Positions 36,652 through 44,912 are shown, numbered from the stretch's first letter. The stretch: DNA of 64,000 nucleotides from Micromonospora cabrerizensis (GCF_022230955.1 NZ_JAKKFI010000057.1:62001-126000), one strand, 5' to 3'. The notes: generated by a model from the sequence alone, not told the origin. Translations and numbers: made by a program.

Positions 36652-37608
36652 ATGCGCACGCTGGACGGGCGGTATCAGCTCGAGGAGCGCATCGGCGTGG
36701 GCGGCATGTCCGAGGTGTGGCGGGCCCACGACCAGGTGCTGGACCGGCAGGTCGCGGTGAAGCTCATCCTGCCCGGCCCGGACGGCCCGGACGACCAGGA
36801 CGGCCCGGTGGACCGGATCCGCGCGGAGGCCCGGTCGGCCGCCCGCCTGGTGCACCCGAACGTGGCGAGCGTGCACGACTTCGGCACCTCGTCGAACTGG
36901 TTCGGCGGGCCGGTGCCCTACATCGTGATGGAGCTGGCCGAGGGTGAGACGCTCGCCGCGCACCTGCGGGCCGGGCCGCTGGACTGGCGGATCTCGGTGC
37001 GGGTCTGTGCGGAGGTCGCCGCGGCGCTGGCCGCCGCGCACGCGGAGGGCATCGTGCACCGCGACGTCAAACCGGCCAACGTCATGCTCACCCCCGCGGG
37101 GGTGAAGGTGCTCGACTTCGGCATCGCCATCCCGGCCGGCGCACCGGACCCGCTGCCGACCGGTGTCGTGCTGGGCACCCCGGCGTACCTGGCGCCCGAG
37201 CAGCTGGACGGGGAGCCGGCCACCCCGGCCGCCGACATGTACGCCCTCGGCGTGCTGCTCTACTACAGCCTCACCGCTCGCCTGCCGTACCACGCGGTCA
37301 GCGCCAGCGAACTGATCGGCGTACGCCGACGTCAGCCACCGGAGCCGCTGCCCGAGATCGACGGGCTCCCGCCGGAGGTGGTCGAGTTGTGCCACTCCTG
37401 TCTCGCCGACGAGCCCGGGCAGCGCCCCACCAGCCTGGTCGCCGCGCTGCTGCTGGCCGAGGCGGTGGACGCCCGGGTGTACGTGCCGATGACGATCCCG
37501 ACCGCCCGCCAGCCGGCCCCCACCTCACCGTGGACCGAACGGGCCGCGGCGGAGCCCACCGAGGCGGTGGCGGTGTTCGAGGAGCCCTACCGCGGGGCCG
37601 GTCGCTGA
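36652..37608 (+). CDS. Serine/threonine protein kinase without membrane anchor
   Basis: The 318-residue protein starts at ATG 36652 after GAGGAG. It has a complete Hanks-type kinase domain: IGVGGMSEVW (Gly loop), VAVKL (ATP lysine), HRDVKPANV (catalytic loop), DFGIA, GTPAYLAPEQ and DMYALGVLLY. After about residue 275 a short Ala/Pro-rich tail follows. There is no membrane helix or PASTA domain, so it is a cytosolic kinase, unlike PknB-type sensors. Targets are unknown; the adjacent OsmC-type gene gives no strong clue. Confidence 0.92.
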   Translation: MRTLDGRYQLEERIGVGGMSEVWRAHDQVLDRQVAVKLILPGPDGPDDQDGPVDRIRAEARSAARLVHPNVASVHDFGTSSNWFGGPVPYIVMELAEGETLAAHLRAGPLDWRISVRVCAEVAAALAAAHAEGIVHRDVKPANVMLTPAGVKVLDFGIAIPAGAPDPLPTGVVLGTPAYLAPEQLDGEPATPAADMYALGVLLYYSLTARLPYHAVSASELIGVRRRQPPEPLPEIDGLPPEVVELCHSCLADEPGQRPTSLVAALLLAEAVDARVYVPMTIPTARQPAPTSPWTERAAAEPTEAVAVFEEPYRGAGR

Positions 37609-37683
37609 CGCGCCGGTGGGCCCCACGGCGTTTCGCCGGCAGGAGGCCGGGTAGCCGAGCCGGTGAGCGACGGGAGAAACGCG

Positions 37684-38109
37684 ATGCCGGAAAAGAGTTC
37701 CTGGCTGCGTGAGGCCACAGCGACCGCCGAGGGTGGTCACGTACGCACCGACGATGGCGGGCTCTCCACCGCGCTGGCTTCACCGCTGGCGCCGCACTGC
37801 ACCGGGTTGACCCCGGAACAGTTGCTGGCCGCGGCCTTCGCCTCCTGCCTGCACCACGCGGCGGTGGAGGTGGCCGGGGAGATCACCGACGAGGCGCACA
37901 CCGTCCAGGTCCGGGCGGAGGCGAAGCTGGGACGCGACGACGACGGCCGCTACCGGGCCGACGTGCACGCGGAGATCTCGTCCGCCGGCCTCAGTCGGGA
38001 CCAACTGGCCGACCTGGTCGAGTACGCCGACCGGCTCTGGCCGTTCTCCAGCGGCGACGCCAGCCGGCACCGGCTGACGGTCACGCCGGCGGAGAACGGT
38101 CGACACTGA
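37684..38109 (+). CDS. OsmC/Ohr-family protein lacking the second cysteine
   Basis: The 141-residue protein starts at ATG 37684, 7 bases after GGGAG. It has the Ohr layout: GGHVRTDDG, GLTPEQLLAAAFASCLHHA with the peroxidatic Cys55, and a late block that in Ohr reads C-P-Y-S. Here that block is WPFSSGDAS, so the resolving cysteine is missing. Classical organic-hydroperoxide reductase activity through a Cys-Cys pair is therefore doubtful. It may work with a different thiol partner or as a binding protein. Stress-related role inferred from the family. Confidence 0.83.
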   Translation: MPEKSSWLREATATAEGGHVRTDDGGLSTALASPLAPHCTGLTPEQLLAAAFASCLHHAAVEVAGEITDEAHTVQVRAEAKLGRDDDGRYRADVHAEISSAGLSRDQLADLVEYADRLWPFSSGDASRHRLTVTPAENGRH

Positions 38110-38228
38110 GTTTCGGGGCTTAGACGCCTGCCCGGAGGTGACGGCCAGGCATGATCGCGCTCAATCCTGGTTGTAGTGGCATCGCGCGTGGTCGAGGGCC
38201 CTACTTCCCGGATCGAGCACGATCATGC

Positions 38229-38408
38229 GTGTGCGGTCGGCCCTGGGTGTGCGGTGGGTCCTGGGTGTGCGGGCGGCCCTGGGTGTGCGGGCGGTCCTGG
38301 GTGTGCGGGCGATCATGGGTGTGCGGCCGGCCCTGGATGTGCGGTCGGTCCTGGGTGTGCGGTCGGTCCTGGGTGTGCGGTCGGTCCTGGGCGTGCGGGC
38401 GAGGCACC
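38229..38408. repeat. 18-bp minisatellite, nine and a half copies
   Basis: Units begin at 38229 and every 18 bases to 38391; the consensus is GTGTGCGGTCGGTCCTGG. Copies 8 and 9 are identical, others differ by one to five bases, and the last is degenerate. The 18-base length keeps a peptide frame open in both strands (LGVRSV repeats on plus, HTQDRP on minus), but there is no ribosome site or conserved flank, so coding is not supported. It occupies the first half of the long 38110-38658 gap. Confidence 0.85.
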
Positions 38409-38658
38409 GCCGTCCGACCGACGGACCTGGCACTGGCCGTTCGGCTGAGCCTGGCGCGCGGCCGAATGCGGGGCGGGAATCGCGGTGGCGCGGTCGCATT
38501 CACCCAGCAAATCGGTAATAACCGTCTGGCCCGATCCGCGAGGTTGATCGCAGTTGTGGCACCTTCGCCCCCGGAAATCCCCAAGATCGGGGCAAATTGT
38601 GGCGCAGGCCACCGTACCGGCGGGCGATAACGAGCAATTGGGTCTTTAGCCTCGTCAG
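38409..38658 (+). promoter_or_regulatory. Upstream region of the lysozyme-like gene
   Basis: No gene is supported. A short hairpin (CCCC, AAGATC, GGGG) is near 38579-38595. TAGCCT at 38648-38653 lies six bases before the GTG start at 38659, suggesting a leaderless transcript. I looked for a c-di-AMP (ydaO) riboswitch, expected for some wall hydrolases, and did not see its conserved cores. Confidence 0.4.
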
Positions 38659-39510
38659 GTGCATCCCGACGACCCCTCCGACCAGAAGCTGACCGACGCG
38701 CGCCCGAGCACCCCATCGGACGACGCCGCATCAACCGAACGGACGATCGGCCGTCACCGCGTCCCCGAACCGTCCCGGCGTCCCCTGCTGGGCTCGACCC
38801 CGGTGCGGGTGGCCCTGGCCACCGGTGTCACCTGCTGCCTCAGCCTCGTCGCGGTGGCCACCGCCCGGGGCAGCGACGACACGCCCCGCCCGGTGGAGCC
38901 GCTCGCCGAGGCGGTGGCCGACCGTGCCGCCATCGCCGACGAGCGCGCCTCCCGGTCGCTGGACCGCGACCTCGCCCCCGCACGGGTCCTGCCCAGCCCG
39001 ACGGCGGTGCCGCCCACCCCGCGCCCCACCGCCGTCCGCAAGGCGCCCAAGAAGCCCGTCAAGCCCCGCCGACCCCGACCGGTCGCCGGCCTCGACCAGG
39101 CGCAGATGGACAACGCGAAGATCATCGTGGACGTCGGCCTGGACATGAAGATGCCGCGCCGCGCCCTCGTGGTGGCACTGGCCACCGCGATGCAGGAGAG
39201 CAACCTCTACAACCTGGCCAGCGACGTCCTGCCGGAGTCGGCGAACTACCCCAACCAGGGCAGCGGCTCCGACCACGACTCGGTCGGGCTGTTCCAGCAG
39301 CGACCCAGCAGCGGCTGGGGCACCGTGGCCGAGCTGATGCGCCCGTCGTACGCCGCACGGGCCTTCTACACCGCGCTCAACGAGATCCCCGGCTGGCAGG
39401 ACATGAGCGTCACCTCCGCCGCCCAGTCCGTGCAGATCTCCGCCTACCCCGACGCGTACGCGCAGCACGAGGACCGGGCGACCACCGTCGCGACGGCACT
39501 CACCACCTGA
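38659..39510 (+). CDS. Secreted or anchored lysozyme-like / lytic transglycosylase-type protein
   Basis: The 283-residue protein starts at GTG 38659. A basic N-terminus is followed by one hydrophobic helix at about 48-70, a Pro/Lys-rich linker to about 145, and a C-terminal helical domain. ALVVALATAMQESNLYN matches the catalytic-Glu region of lysozyme-like folds, and SVGLFQQRPSSGWG matches the GxxQ part of transglycosylases. Such proteins cut peptidoglycan outside the membrane. Homologues are sometimes misnamed heavy-metal transporters. The active-site Glu is probably the one in MQES. Confidence 0.72.
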   Translation: MHPDDPSDQKLTDARPSTPSDDAASTERTIGRHRVPEPSRRPLLGSTPVRVALATGVTCCLSLVAVATARGSDDTPRPVEPLAEAVADRAAIADERASRSLDRDLAPARVLPSPTAVPPTPRPTAVRKAPKKPVKPRRPRPVAGLDQAQMDNAKIIVDVGLDMKMPRRALVVALATAMQESNLYNLASDVLPESANYPNQGSGSDHDSVGLFQQRPSSGWGTVAELMRPSYAARAFYTALNEIPGWQDMSVTSAAQSVQISAYPDAYAQHEDRATTVATALTT

Positions 39511-39540
39511 GCCGGGCACCCACGCCGCCGCCCACCGGTG

Positions 39541-40062
39541 TCAGCGACGGCCGGGCGGCGGCTCCGCGCCCGCATCCAGCCCGCCGACTCCCACCCGGCT
39601 TCCCGGTACGCCGGCAGCCGCGGTCGGGGTGTCGGCGGGCACCTGGTCCACCGTCACCTGGCTGAGGATCTCGTCCACCCGCGCCTCACGTCGCCGACGG
39701 AGGTACAGCGCCGCCTCGAAGTCGCGCCGGGCCTGCACGGCGTCGGCGTACGCCCGCTCGCGCACCTGCCGTGCCTCCTCGCGGGCCTCGGCCAGCTCGG
39801 CACGGGCCTGGGCCCGCAGGTCGGCCGCCTCGCGACCCACGGTGTCACCGGCGTACCGGCCGCCGGCGGTGTCGCCCAGGTCCAGCCGCCGCAGGAGCCC
39901 GCTGAGCCACGTGGCCTCCTCGCGGATCTCGTCCCACTCCCGGGTCGCTCCGGCGGCACCCTGCGCCCGCGCCGCGAGGCGGGACAACCGGATCCCCAGT
40001 TCGTCCAGGCAGGAATCCACCTGCCGCTGGTCGTAGCCGGTCTCAACGACGGAGAACCTCAT
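39541..40062 (-). CDS. DivIVA-like coiled-coil protein
   Basis: The 173-residue protein begins with MRFSVVETGYDQRQVDSCLDEL, the short DivIVA N-terminal domain with its F-x-x-x-x-x-GY-x-x-x-VD pattern. Residues 60-140 are a long Ala/Glu/Arg coiled coil, and the tail is Gly/Pro-rich. It is shorter than the polar-growth DivIVA/Wag31 proteins, and may be a paralogue working at the membrane or septum. It faces the lysozyme-like wall gene convergently, with 30 bases between stops. A cell-wall role is inference. Confidence 0.7.
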   Translation of the reverse strand: MRFSVVETGYDQRQVDSCLDELGIRLSRLAARAQGAAGATREWDEIREEATWLSGLLRRLDLGDTAGGRYAGDTVGREAADLRAQARAELAEAREEARQVRERAYADAVQARRDFEAALYLRRRREARVDEILSQVTVDQVPADTPTAAAGVPGSRVGVGGLDAGAEPPPGRR

Positions 40063-40107
40063 ACTGTCGCCCCCCCCAGGCAGCCGCTGTTACTTCCCCA
40101 CCTGGAT

Positions 40108-40134
40108 CCTCGGCCCAGACCGCGACGGCCGAGG
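40108..40134 (-). terminator. Hairpin after the response regulator gene
   Basis: CCTCGGCC (40108-40115) and GGCCGAGG (40127-40134) are perfect 8-base arms with an 11-base loop. It lies 44 bases past the stop of the gene at 40178 on the minus strand. Confidence 0.5.
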
Positions 40135-40177
40135 GGGTTCGGGAAAAATGTTCAGCATGCGTGCGCGGGGGCCCGCC

Positions 40178-40624
40178 TCAGACGCGCTTGGGCAGCACGA
40201 CCACTCGGCCGAAGAACTCGTCGATGCGGCGCACCACGTCGTTGAAGTCGTCCAGGTCGATCGGCTTGGTGACGTACGCGTTGGCCTGGAGCGTGTAGCT
40301 GCCGACGATGTCGGTGTCGGCGTTGGAGGTGGTCAGCACGACGATCGGGATGGTCCGCAGATCCTCGTCCTGCTTGACCGCGCCCAGCACCTGCCGGCCG
40401 TCCATGCGCGGCATGTTTAGGTCGAGCAGGATCACGTCCGGCCGGCGGGCGTGCTCGTGCCGGCCCTCGGCGCGGAGAAACTCCATCGCCTCCTCGCCGT
40501 CACTGACCACGTCGATGACCTTGTCGACGTCGGAATCCGCCAACGCCTCCTCGATCATGAGCACGTCGCCCGGGTCGTCGTCGACCACCAGGATGCGTAC
40601 CGGCTGCGCGCTGTCTGAGCCCAT
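40178..40624 (-). CDS. Single-domain response regulator, Rcp1-like
   Basis: The 148-residue protein starts at ATG 40624. It is one receiver domain with VDDDPGDVLMIEEAL, phospho-Asp in ILLDLNMPRMDG, a TTS switch site in VVLTTSNADTD, and Lys in YVTKPIDL. The extended loop and the GDVLMIEEAL start match regulators that pair with phytochrome-like or light-linked kinases (Rcp1 type). It has no output domain. It is downstream of the STAS, B12-binding and SpoIIE genes, which supports a shared signalling role. Confidence 0.88.
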   Translation of the reverse strand: MGSDSAQPVRILVVDDDPGDVLMIEEALADSDVDKVIDVVSDGEEAMEFLRAEGRHEHARRPDVILLDLNMPRMDGRQVLGAVKQDEDLRTIPIVVLTTSNADTDIVGSYTLQANAYVTKPIDLDDFNDVVRRIDEFFGRVVVLPKRV

Positions 40625-40692
40625 CACTACCTGCCTCGGGTCGGCGTGGACGGGACCGGACGGTCACCGCGCTGGCGGGGAAATGTAGCCCA

Positions 40693-41040
40693 TCAGGAGG
40701 CGCTGCGCGACGCGGGGTCAACCGACTCCGGTTCGTAGCGCAGCACGTCGGCCAGGCCGGTGACCCGCAACACCCGCTCGACACGCCCGCTGGCGCCGGT
40801 CAGCCGTAGCCAGCCACCGTCGGCCGCCGCCTGGTTGTCGCCCCGGACGAACACGGCCATGCCGGTGGAGTCGCAGAACGTCAGGTCGGTGAGGTCGAGC
40901 AGCAACCGGGTCTCGCCCGCCGCGGTGAGCCGGTCGATCGCGGCGCTCAGCTCGGGGGCGGTGCTCAGGTCCAGCTCGCCCGTGAGGCGCAGACAGGCGC
41001 CAGCGCCGTCACGCTCGACCTGGCGGACGCTGAACGTCAC
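40693..41040 (-). CDS. STAS-domain anti-sigma-factor antagonist
   Basis: The 115-residue protein starts at GTG 41040, with GGGGGAG four bases before it. LTGELDLSTAPEL opens the STAS fold, and LTFCDSTGMAVF contains the phosphorylated Ser position of SpoIIAA/RsbV-type antagonists. When dephosphorylated by a SpoIIE-type phosphatase, such proteins bind an anti-sigma kinase and free the sigma factor. The phosphatase two genes upstream (42193-43959) is the natural partner. No anti-sigma kinase gene is seen in the window. Confidence 0.88.
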   Translation of the reverse strand: MTFSVRQVERDGAGACLRLTGELDLSTAPELSAAIDRLTAAGETRLLLDLTDLTFCDSTGMAVFVRGDNQAAADGGWLRLTGASGRVERVLRVTGLADVLRYEPESVDPASRSAS

Positions 41041-41158
41041 CGTTCTCCCCCTAGCTCCACCCGGGGGTGGGACGTTTGCAGTGCGACAAGTATACGCAGA
41101 GTCGGCGCAACCGCCGACCGGCGCGGTGATCAGCTCGGGGCGACCGGCGACGGGTCCG

Positions 41159-42196
41159 TCAGCGGTCGGCGGCGGGCAGCGCGGCGCGGCCCAGGGCCAG
41201 CACACGCCCCGCCCGGGGGAAGTCACGCAACGCGACGCCGAAGTGATCCAGAGGCCGGGCGACGGCGCCGGCGGGCACCCCACGGCTCAGCAGGATCTCC
41301 GACAGCCACTCCACGAACTCGGTGAACAACGAGGGATCGTCGACGTAGACCGCCGCGGCCAGGAAGTCCACGATGTGACCCAGGTCGCTCACTGTCGCGT
41401 CCAGCTGCGTGGGGCTGTAGGCCCGTGCCGCCGGCACCCGGTCCCGCAGGTCGGCCAACGCGCTGTCGATCAGCTCACCACGACGCCGCACCAGACTGGC
41501 GTACTCGTCGTCGGCCAGGTGGGTCAGCCGCGCCGGCGGCACCCCACGCAGCGCCCGCTCGTCGGCGATCAGCTCGGCCGCCGCGGGCGCGTTCGGCGCC
41601 CACGCCACCCCGAGCCGACGCGCCCACCGGCCGTCCGCGCCGAACCCCCGCCCACCGACCACCACCGGCACGTCGGAACGACGGCAGGCCTCGATCATCC
41701 GGTGGGCGTGCGGCAACCGCATGGGCAACGCGCACGCCAACGCGACCGCGTGGGCGTCGTAGCGGTGCAGGTACGACACGAGGTGCGCCGCCGGCACACT
41801 GGCACCCAGGAAGGTCACCTGCCAGCCGCGCAACCGCAGCACCTCGGCCACCAGCCGGGGCGGCAGCGCGTGCCACTCGCCGTCCATGCAGGCGACCACG
41901 ACCCGCCCGCCGGTCGGGCGCGGGTTGGCGTGCGCGGCGACCGCCGCCACCACCTGCTCGCTGATGTGGGTGGCCGCGTGCTCCTGGGCGACGCTCCACT
42001 CGTTGCGCGCCCAGCGCTCGCCCACCTCGGCCTGCGCGGGCGCGACCAGGTCGAGCAGCACCCGCTCCGCCGGCACTCCCGCGTCGAGCAGGCCGATCGC
42101 CACGTCGATCGCGGCGTACTCGTCGGCGTCGGCCAGGCAGTCCAGGTAGCCGACGTACGCGTCGGTCGGGTCGACGGCCGTCATGGCAGCGGTCAC
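41159..42196 (-). CDS. Stand-alone cobalamin-binding protein with CarH-like photoreceptor motif
   Basis: The 345-residue protein starts at GTG 42196, whose GTGA overlaps the phosphatase stop. Residues 10-80 form the helical cap and contain W62-x9-E72-H73, the Wx9EH motif of AdoCbl light receptors (CarH/LitR). The Rossmann part carries E107-W-H109 as the likely lower axial His, and VVVGGRGF. Unlike CarH there is no MerR helix-turn-helix. Residues 200-345 form an extra helical domain that may be the output. It lies between SpoIIE and STAS genes, so it probably feeds light or B12 state into partner switching. The light role is inference. Confidence 0.75.
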   Translation of the reverse strand: MTAAMTAVDPTDAYVGYLDCLADADEYAAIDVAIGLLDAGVPAERVLLDLVAPAQAEVGERWARNEWSVAQEHAATHISEQVVAAVAAHANPRPTGGRVVVACMDGEWHALPPRLVAEVLRLRGWQVTFLGASVPAAHLVSYLHRYDAHAVALACALPMRLPHAHRMIEACRRSDVPVVVGGRGFGADGRWARRLGVAWAPNAPAAAELIADERALRGVPPARLTHLADDEYASLVRRRGELIDSALADLRDRVPAARAYSPTQLDATVSDLGHIVDFLAAAVYVDDPSLFTEFVEWLSEILLSRGVPAGAVARPLDHFGVALRDFPRAGRVLALGRAALPAADR

Positions 42197-43959
42197 GCGT
42201 CGGTCTCCCTCTGTCGGTCGGTGCCGGGCTGCGCGGGCACCGAGTGCAGGTGCCGCGACCCACGCCCACCCGGACCGATCGCCCGCAGCGCCAGCACCGC
42301 GATGTCGTCGTGGTCGCCGTGCGCCAACCAGTCGCAGGTGACCTGCTCGACCCGCTCGGCCAGGGCCGGCGCGGGCATCCGCTGGCAGCCGGTCACGGCG
42401 GCGACCAGCCGTTCCGTGCCGAACTGCTCGTCGCCGCGGCGACCACCCCGGGCCTCGGTCACCCCGTCGCTGTAGAGCAGGCAGGTCTCCCCCGGCGCCA
42501 GCCGCACGGTCACCTCGCCGACACGGGGGTCGGGCACCACACCGATCAGCATCCCGCTCAGCGGCACCGACTCCACCTCACCGGAGGTGCGCAGCACCAG
42601 CGGCGGCAGGTGCCCACCGCCGGCCAGGGTGAGGGTCAGGCCGCCGTCGCGCTGTGGGCGTGCCACGCCCAGCACCATCGTGGCGAAGCGGCCCTGGCCG
42701 TGCGCCTGGGTGGTTTCCAGCAGGGCGTCGTTGAGCAGCCGCAGCAGCCGCCCGGGGTGCGACTCCAAGCGGTGCAACGCCTGGAGGCACTGGCGCAACT
42801 GGCCGGTGAAGACGGCCGCCTCGACGCCCTTGCCCGACACGTCGCCGAGGAAGAACACCGAGCCCCCGTCGGTCAGACGGTGCGAGCCGTAGAAGTCGCC
42901 GCCGATGCGCAGCCCCGCCTGGGCCGGCCGGTACGCGGTGCCCCACTGCACGCCGGGGGCCTCGGCCGGCTCGACCGGCAGCAGGCTGGCCTGGAGGGTG
43001 TCCGCCACCTCCGCCTGGTCGCGGTAGAGCAGAGCGGTGGTCAGCGCCGCGCCGGCACGGGCCGCGAACGCGCGAGCCAACTCGACGTCGGCCTCGTCGT
43101 ACCAGCGGGCGGCGCGGCGGGCCACCAGCAGCACACCGACGGGCGCGTCGCGGCCGGGCAACGGGACGACCCGGGCAGCGCTCTCGGTGCCGGCGAGCCC
43201 GGGCAGCCAGCCGGCGTCGACCGCCTGCTCGACCAGCCAGTCCACCGCGTGCGGCTCGACCCCGGTCAGCCCGTCGGCGATCGCGGTCGGCAGGTCGCCG
43301 CCGGCCAGCACGCCGCTGTCCACCGTCGGGACCTCGTCGTCGGTGCGCGAGGCCCGCCACCAGCGGGCACGACCGCCACGCGGGGCGAGCACGAGCACGG
43401 CCACCTCGGCCAGGGTCGGCACGGCGAGGCGGACGACCGCGGCGGCGGCCCGGTCGGGGTGCAGGGGGTTGCCGAGCTTGTCGCCGACCACGGCCAGGAA
43501 CGCCGAGCGGGCCCGTTCGGCGAGCAGCGCGTCGGCGCGGCTGACGCTGTCGGTGATGTCTTCCACGTACCAGCAGCAGCGGGCACCGGAGAGGGGCACC
43601 TGGCGGGCGGTGAGTCGGCGCCCGCGGTGGGTGAAGCCACCGGCGTCTCCGTCGCTGAGCCCGGGCACACCGGCCGCGCTGAGCAGCTCGCCGGGCGTCA
43701 CCTCGGGCAGCAACCGCTCGGCCACCGGGCTGACGTGTCGCACGACGCCGTCGGCGTCGCAGACGACCAGGCCCTCCCGGAAGTGCTCGACGACCTCGAA
43801 CCAGTCGGGAGCGGCCAGATCCCGGTCGGGGGCGAGCGGCGGCAGCGCGGCGGTGGATCGGGGCGTGACGTCGGCGGACCACGCCGGGGACCGTGTCGTA
43901 CTCGGCGTGGGAAGCCGTCCGTCGCCCGGGTCCCAGTCCCTGACGTCGGAAGCAGTCAC
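42193..43959 (-). CDS. PP2C (SpoIIE-type) phosphatase with PAS and GAF-like domains
   Basis: The 588-residue protein has a PAS-like domain at about 50-140 (LVVCDADGVVRHVSPVAERLL), a GAF-like domain at about 165-330, and a SpoIIE phosphatase domain to the end. Its motifs are GGDFYG, LGDVSGKG, GGGHLPP, YSDGVTEA and HDDIAVLAL, with the metal-binding Asp residues present. It removes phosphate from STAS antagonists; two such genes are adjacent (40693 and 44181). It overlaps the cobalamin-binding gene by 4 bases. The PAS or GAF domain likely senses another signal as well. Confidence 0.9.
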   Translation of the reverse strand: MTASDVRDWDPGDGRLPTPSTTRSPAWSADVTPRSTAALPPLAPDRDLAAPDWFEVVEHFREGLVVCDADGVVRHVSPVAERLLPEVTPGELLSAAGVPGLSDGDAGGFTHRGRRLTARQVPLSGARCCWYVEDITDSVSRADALLAERARSAFLAVVGDKLGNPLHPDRAAAAVVRLAVPTLAEVAVLVLAPRGGRARWWRASRTDDEVPTVDSGVLAGGDLPTAIADGLTGVEPHAVDWLVEQAVDAGWLPGLAGTESAARVVPLPGRDAPVGVLLVARRAARWYDEADVELARAFAARAGAALTTALLYRDQAEVADTLQASLLPVEPAEAPGVQWGTAYRPAQAGLRIGGDFYGSHRLTDGGSVFFLGDVSGKGVEAAVFTGQLRQCLQALHRLESHPGRLLRLLNDALLETTQAHGQGRFATMVLGVARPQRDGGLTLTLAGGGHLPPLVLRTSGEVESVPLSGMLIGVVPDPRVGEVTVRLAPGETCLLYSDGVTEARGGRRGDEQFGTERLVAAVTGCQRMPAPALAERVEQVTCDWLAHGDHDDIAVLALRAIGPGGRGSRHLHSVPAQPGTDRQRETDA

Positions 43960-44180
43960 CAGCTGAGCCTCACTCCTTGTCGTCCACCCGAACCCGTGCC
44001 GGAACCGGCGTCAATGGTCAAAACTCTTCCGACCACCCTACGCCGACACCCGGAAAGCGGCACCTCAGAGCCGCTGGCGAGCACCGCCACCACCGTCTGA
44101 ACAGCACCGGACAGTCGACCGTCCGGCGCGTACGACGCCCCCCGCTTTGCGTTCTCCCGCTCAACTGGGAACATGGTGGG

Positions 44181-44510
44181 ATGTCGGAGCAGCTGTTGAC
44201 CATCGAGGCGACCCGGCTCGACGCCGGGCACGTCCGGCTCCGGCTGACCGGCGAGCTGGACTACGACACCGCGCCCGACCTGACCGCCGTGGCGGCCGAC
44301 CTGCGCGGCGACGAGGTGCTGATCGACCTGGCCGGTGTGAGTCTCTGCGACTCGTCCGGTCTCAGCGCGCTGCTGGTGGTGCAGCGCAGTGCCCGGGCGA
44401 TCCGGCTGACCGGGGTCAGCCCGCAGTTGCAGCGGATGCTCGACCGCACCGGCCTGGCCGAGTTGCTGGCCGTCGAGCAGGCCGACGACGACCTCCGCGC
44501 CACCGGCTGA
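44181..44510 (+). CDS. STAS-domain anti-sigma-factor antagonist, second copy
   Basis: The 109-residue protein starts at ATG 44181. LTGELDYDTAPDL and VSLCDSSGLSALL give the STAS fold and the Ser region phosphorylated in SpoIIAA-like proteins. It resembles the product of 40693 but is shorter and differs in the switch region. It is divergent from the phosphatase gene, with 220 bases of intergenic DNA. It is probably a second target of that phosphatase, so one enzyme may control two antagonists. No anti-sigma kinase is in reach. Confidence 0.87.
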   Translation: MSEQLLTIEATRLDAGHVRLRLTGELDYDTAPDLTAVAADLRGDEVLIDLAGVSLCDSSGLSALLVVQRSARAIRLTGVSPQLQRMLDRTGLAELLAVEQADDDLRATG

Positions 44511-44534
44511 CCTTCGCCCCACCGGCTGACCTCC

Positions 44535-44584
44535 GGCCACCCCCGAGACGGGGTGGCCCCCGACCCTGGGACCTGGGGTCGGGG
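44535..44584. terminator. Bidirectional double-hairpin terminator
   Basis: GGCCACCCC (44535-44543) pairs with GGGGTGGCC (44550-44558). Next to it, CCCCGACCC (44558-44566) pairs with GGGTCGGGG (44576-44584). The pair sits between two convergent genes (44510 and 44598). Confidence 0.75.
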
Positions 44585-44597
44585 GCCGGAGGAATGT

Positions 44598-44912
44598 CTA
44601 GGGTGCCGTCATCGGCTGGAGCCGGGGGCCCTTCTCGCGCAGTTCGCCGGTCGAGGGCGGCTCGATGTCCTCGGGCTGTCCCGAATCGGGCGTCTGGTAC
44701 AGGTAGCGGACGAACCGCCCACCCGCCTCGTTGTCGTCCGCGCCGGGCCACTGGCCGATGCAGTCCATGCCGACCACCTCGCGGCCCGTCCCGTCGGCCT
44801 CCTCCAACAGCGCCCACAGGCTCACCGAGTAACACCTCGTGACCTCGGGCGTGAGCTGCCAGCGCGCGTACCAGCCGGGTCGGGCGGGGACGATCTCGAC
44901 GATCTGCTTCAT
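44598..44912 (-). CDS. Hypothetical protein
   Basis: The 104-residue soluble protein starts at an ATG (MKQIVEIVPARPGWYARW) with a GGAAGG site about 8 bases upstream. It is beta-rich in its first half, with an acidic REVVGMDCIGQWPGADDNE middle and a Pro-rich tail that ends near the double hairpin. No family is recognised. It stands alone between a STAS gene and the DUF2267 gene. Possibly a small stress or signalling adaptor, but nothing in the sequence shows this. Confidence 0.6.
   Translation of the reverse strand: MKQIVEIVPARPGWYARWQLTPEVTRCYSVSLWALLEEADGTGREVVGMDCIGQWPGADDNEAGGRFVRYLYQTPDSGQPEDIEPPSTGELREKGPRLQPMTAP

Noticed and set aside
38225-38518. A repeat peptide (VLGVRS units) or, on the other strand, HTQDRP units
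   Set aside because: The frames exist only because the repeat length is a multiple of three. There is no ribosome site, no conserved flank and no domain.
38409-38658. c-di-AMP (ydaO) riboswitch before the lysozyme-like gene
   Set aside because: The conserved cores were not visible by eye. A covariance-model search would settle it.
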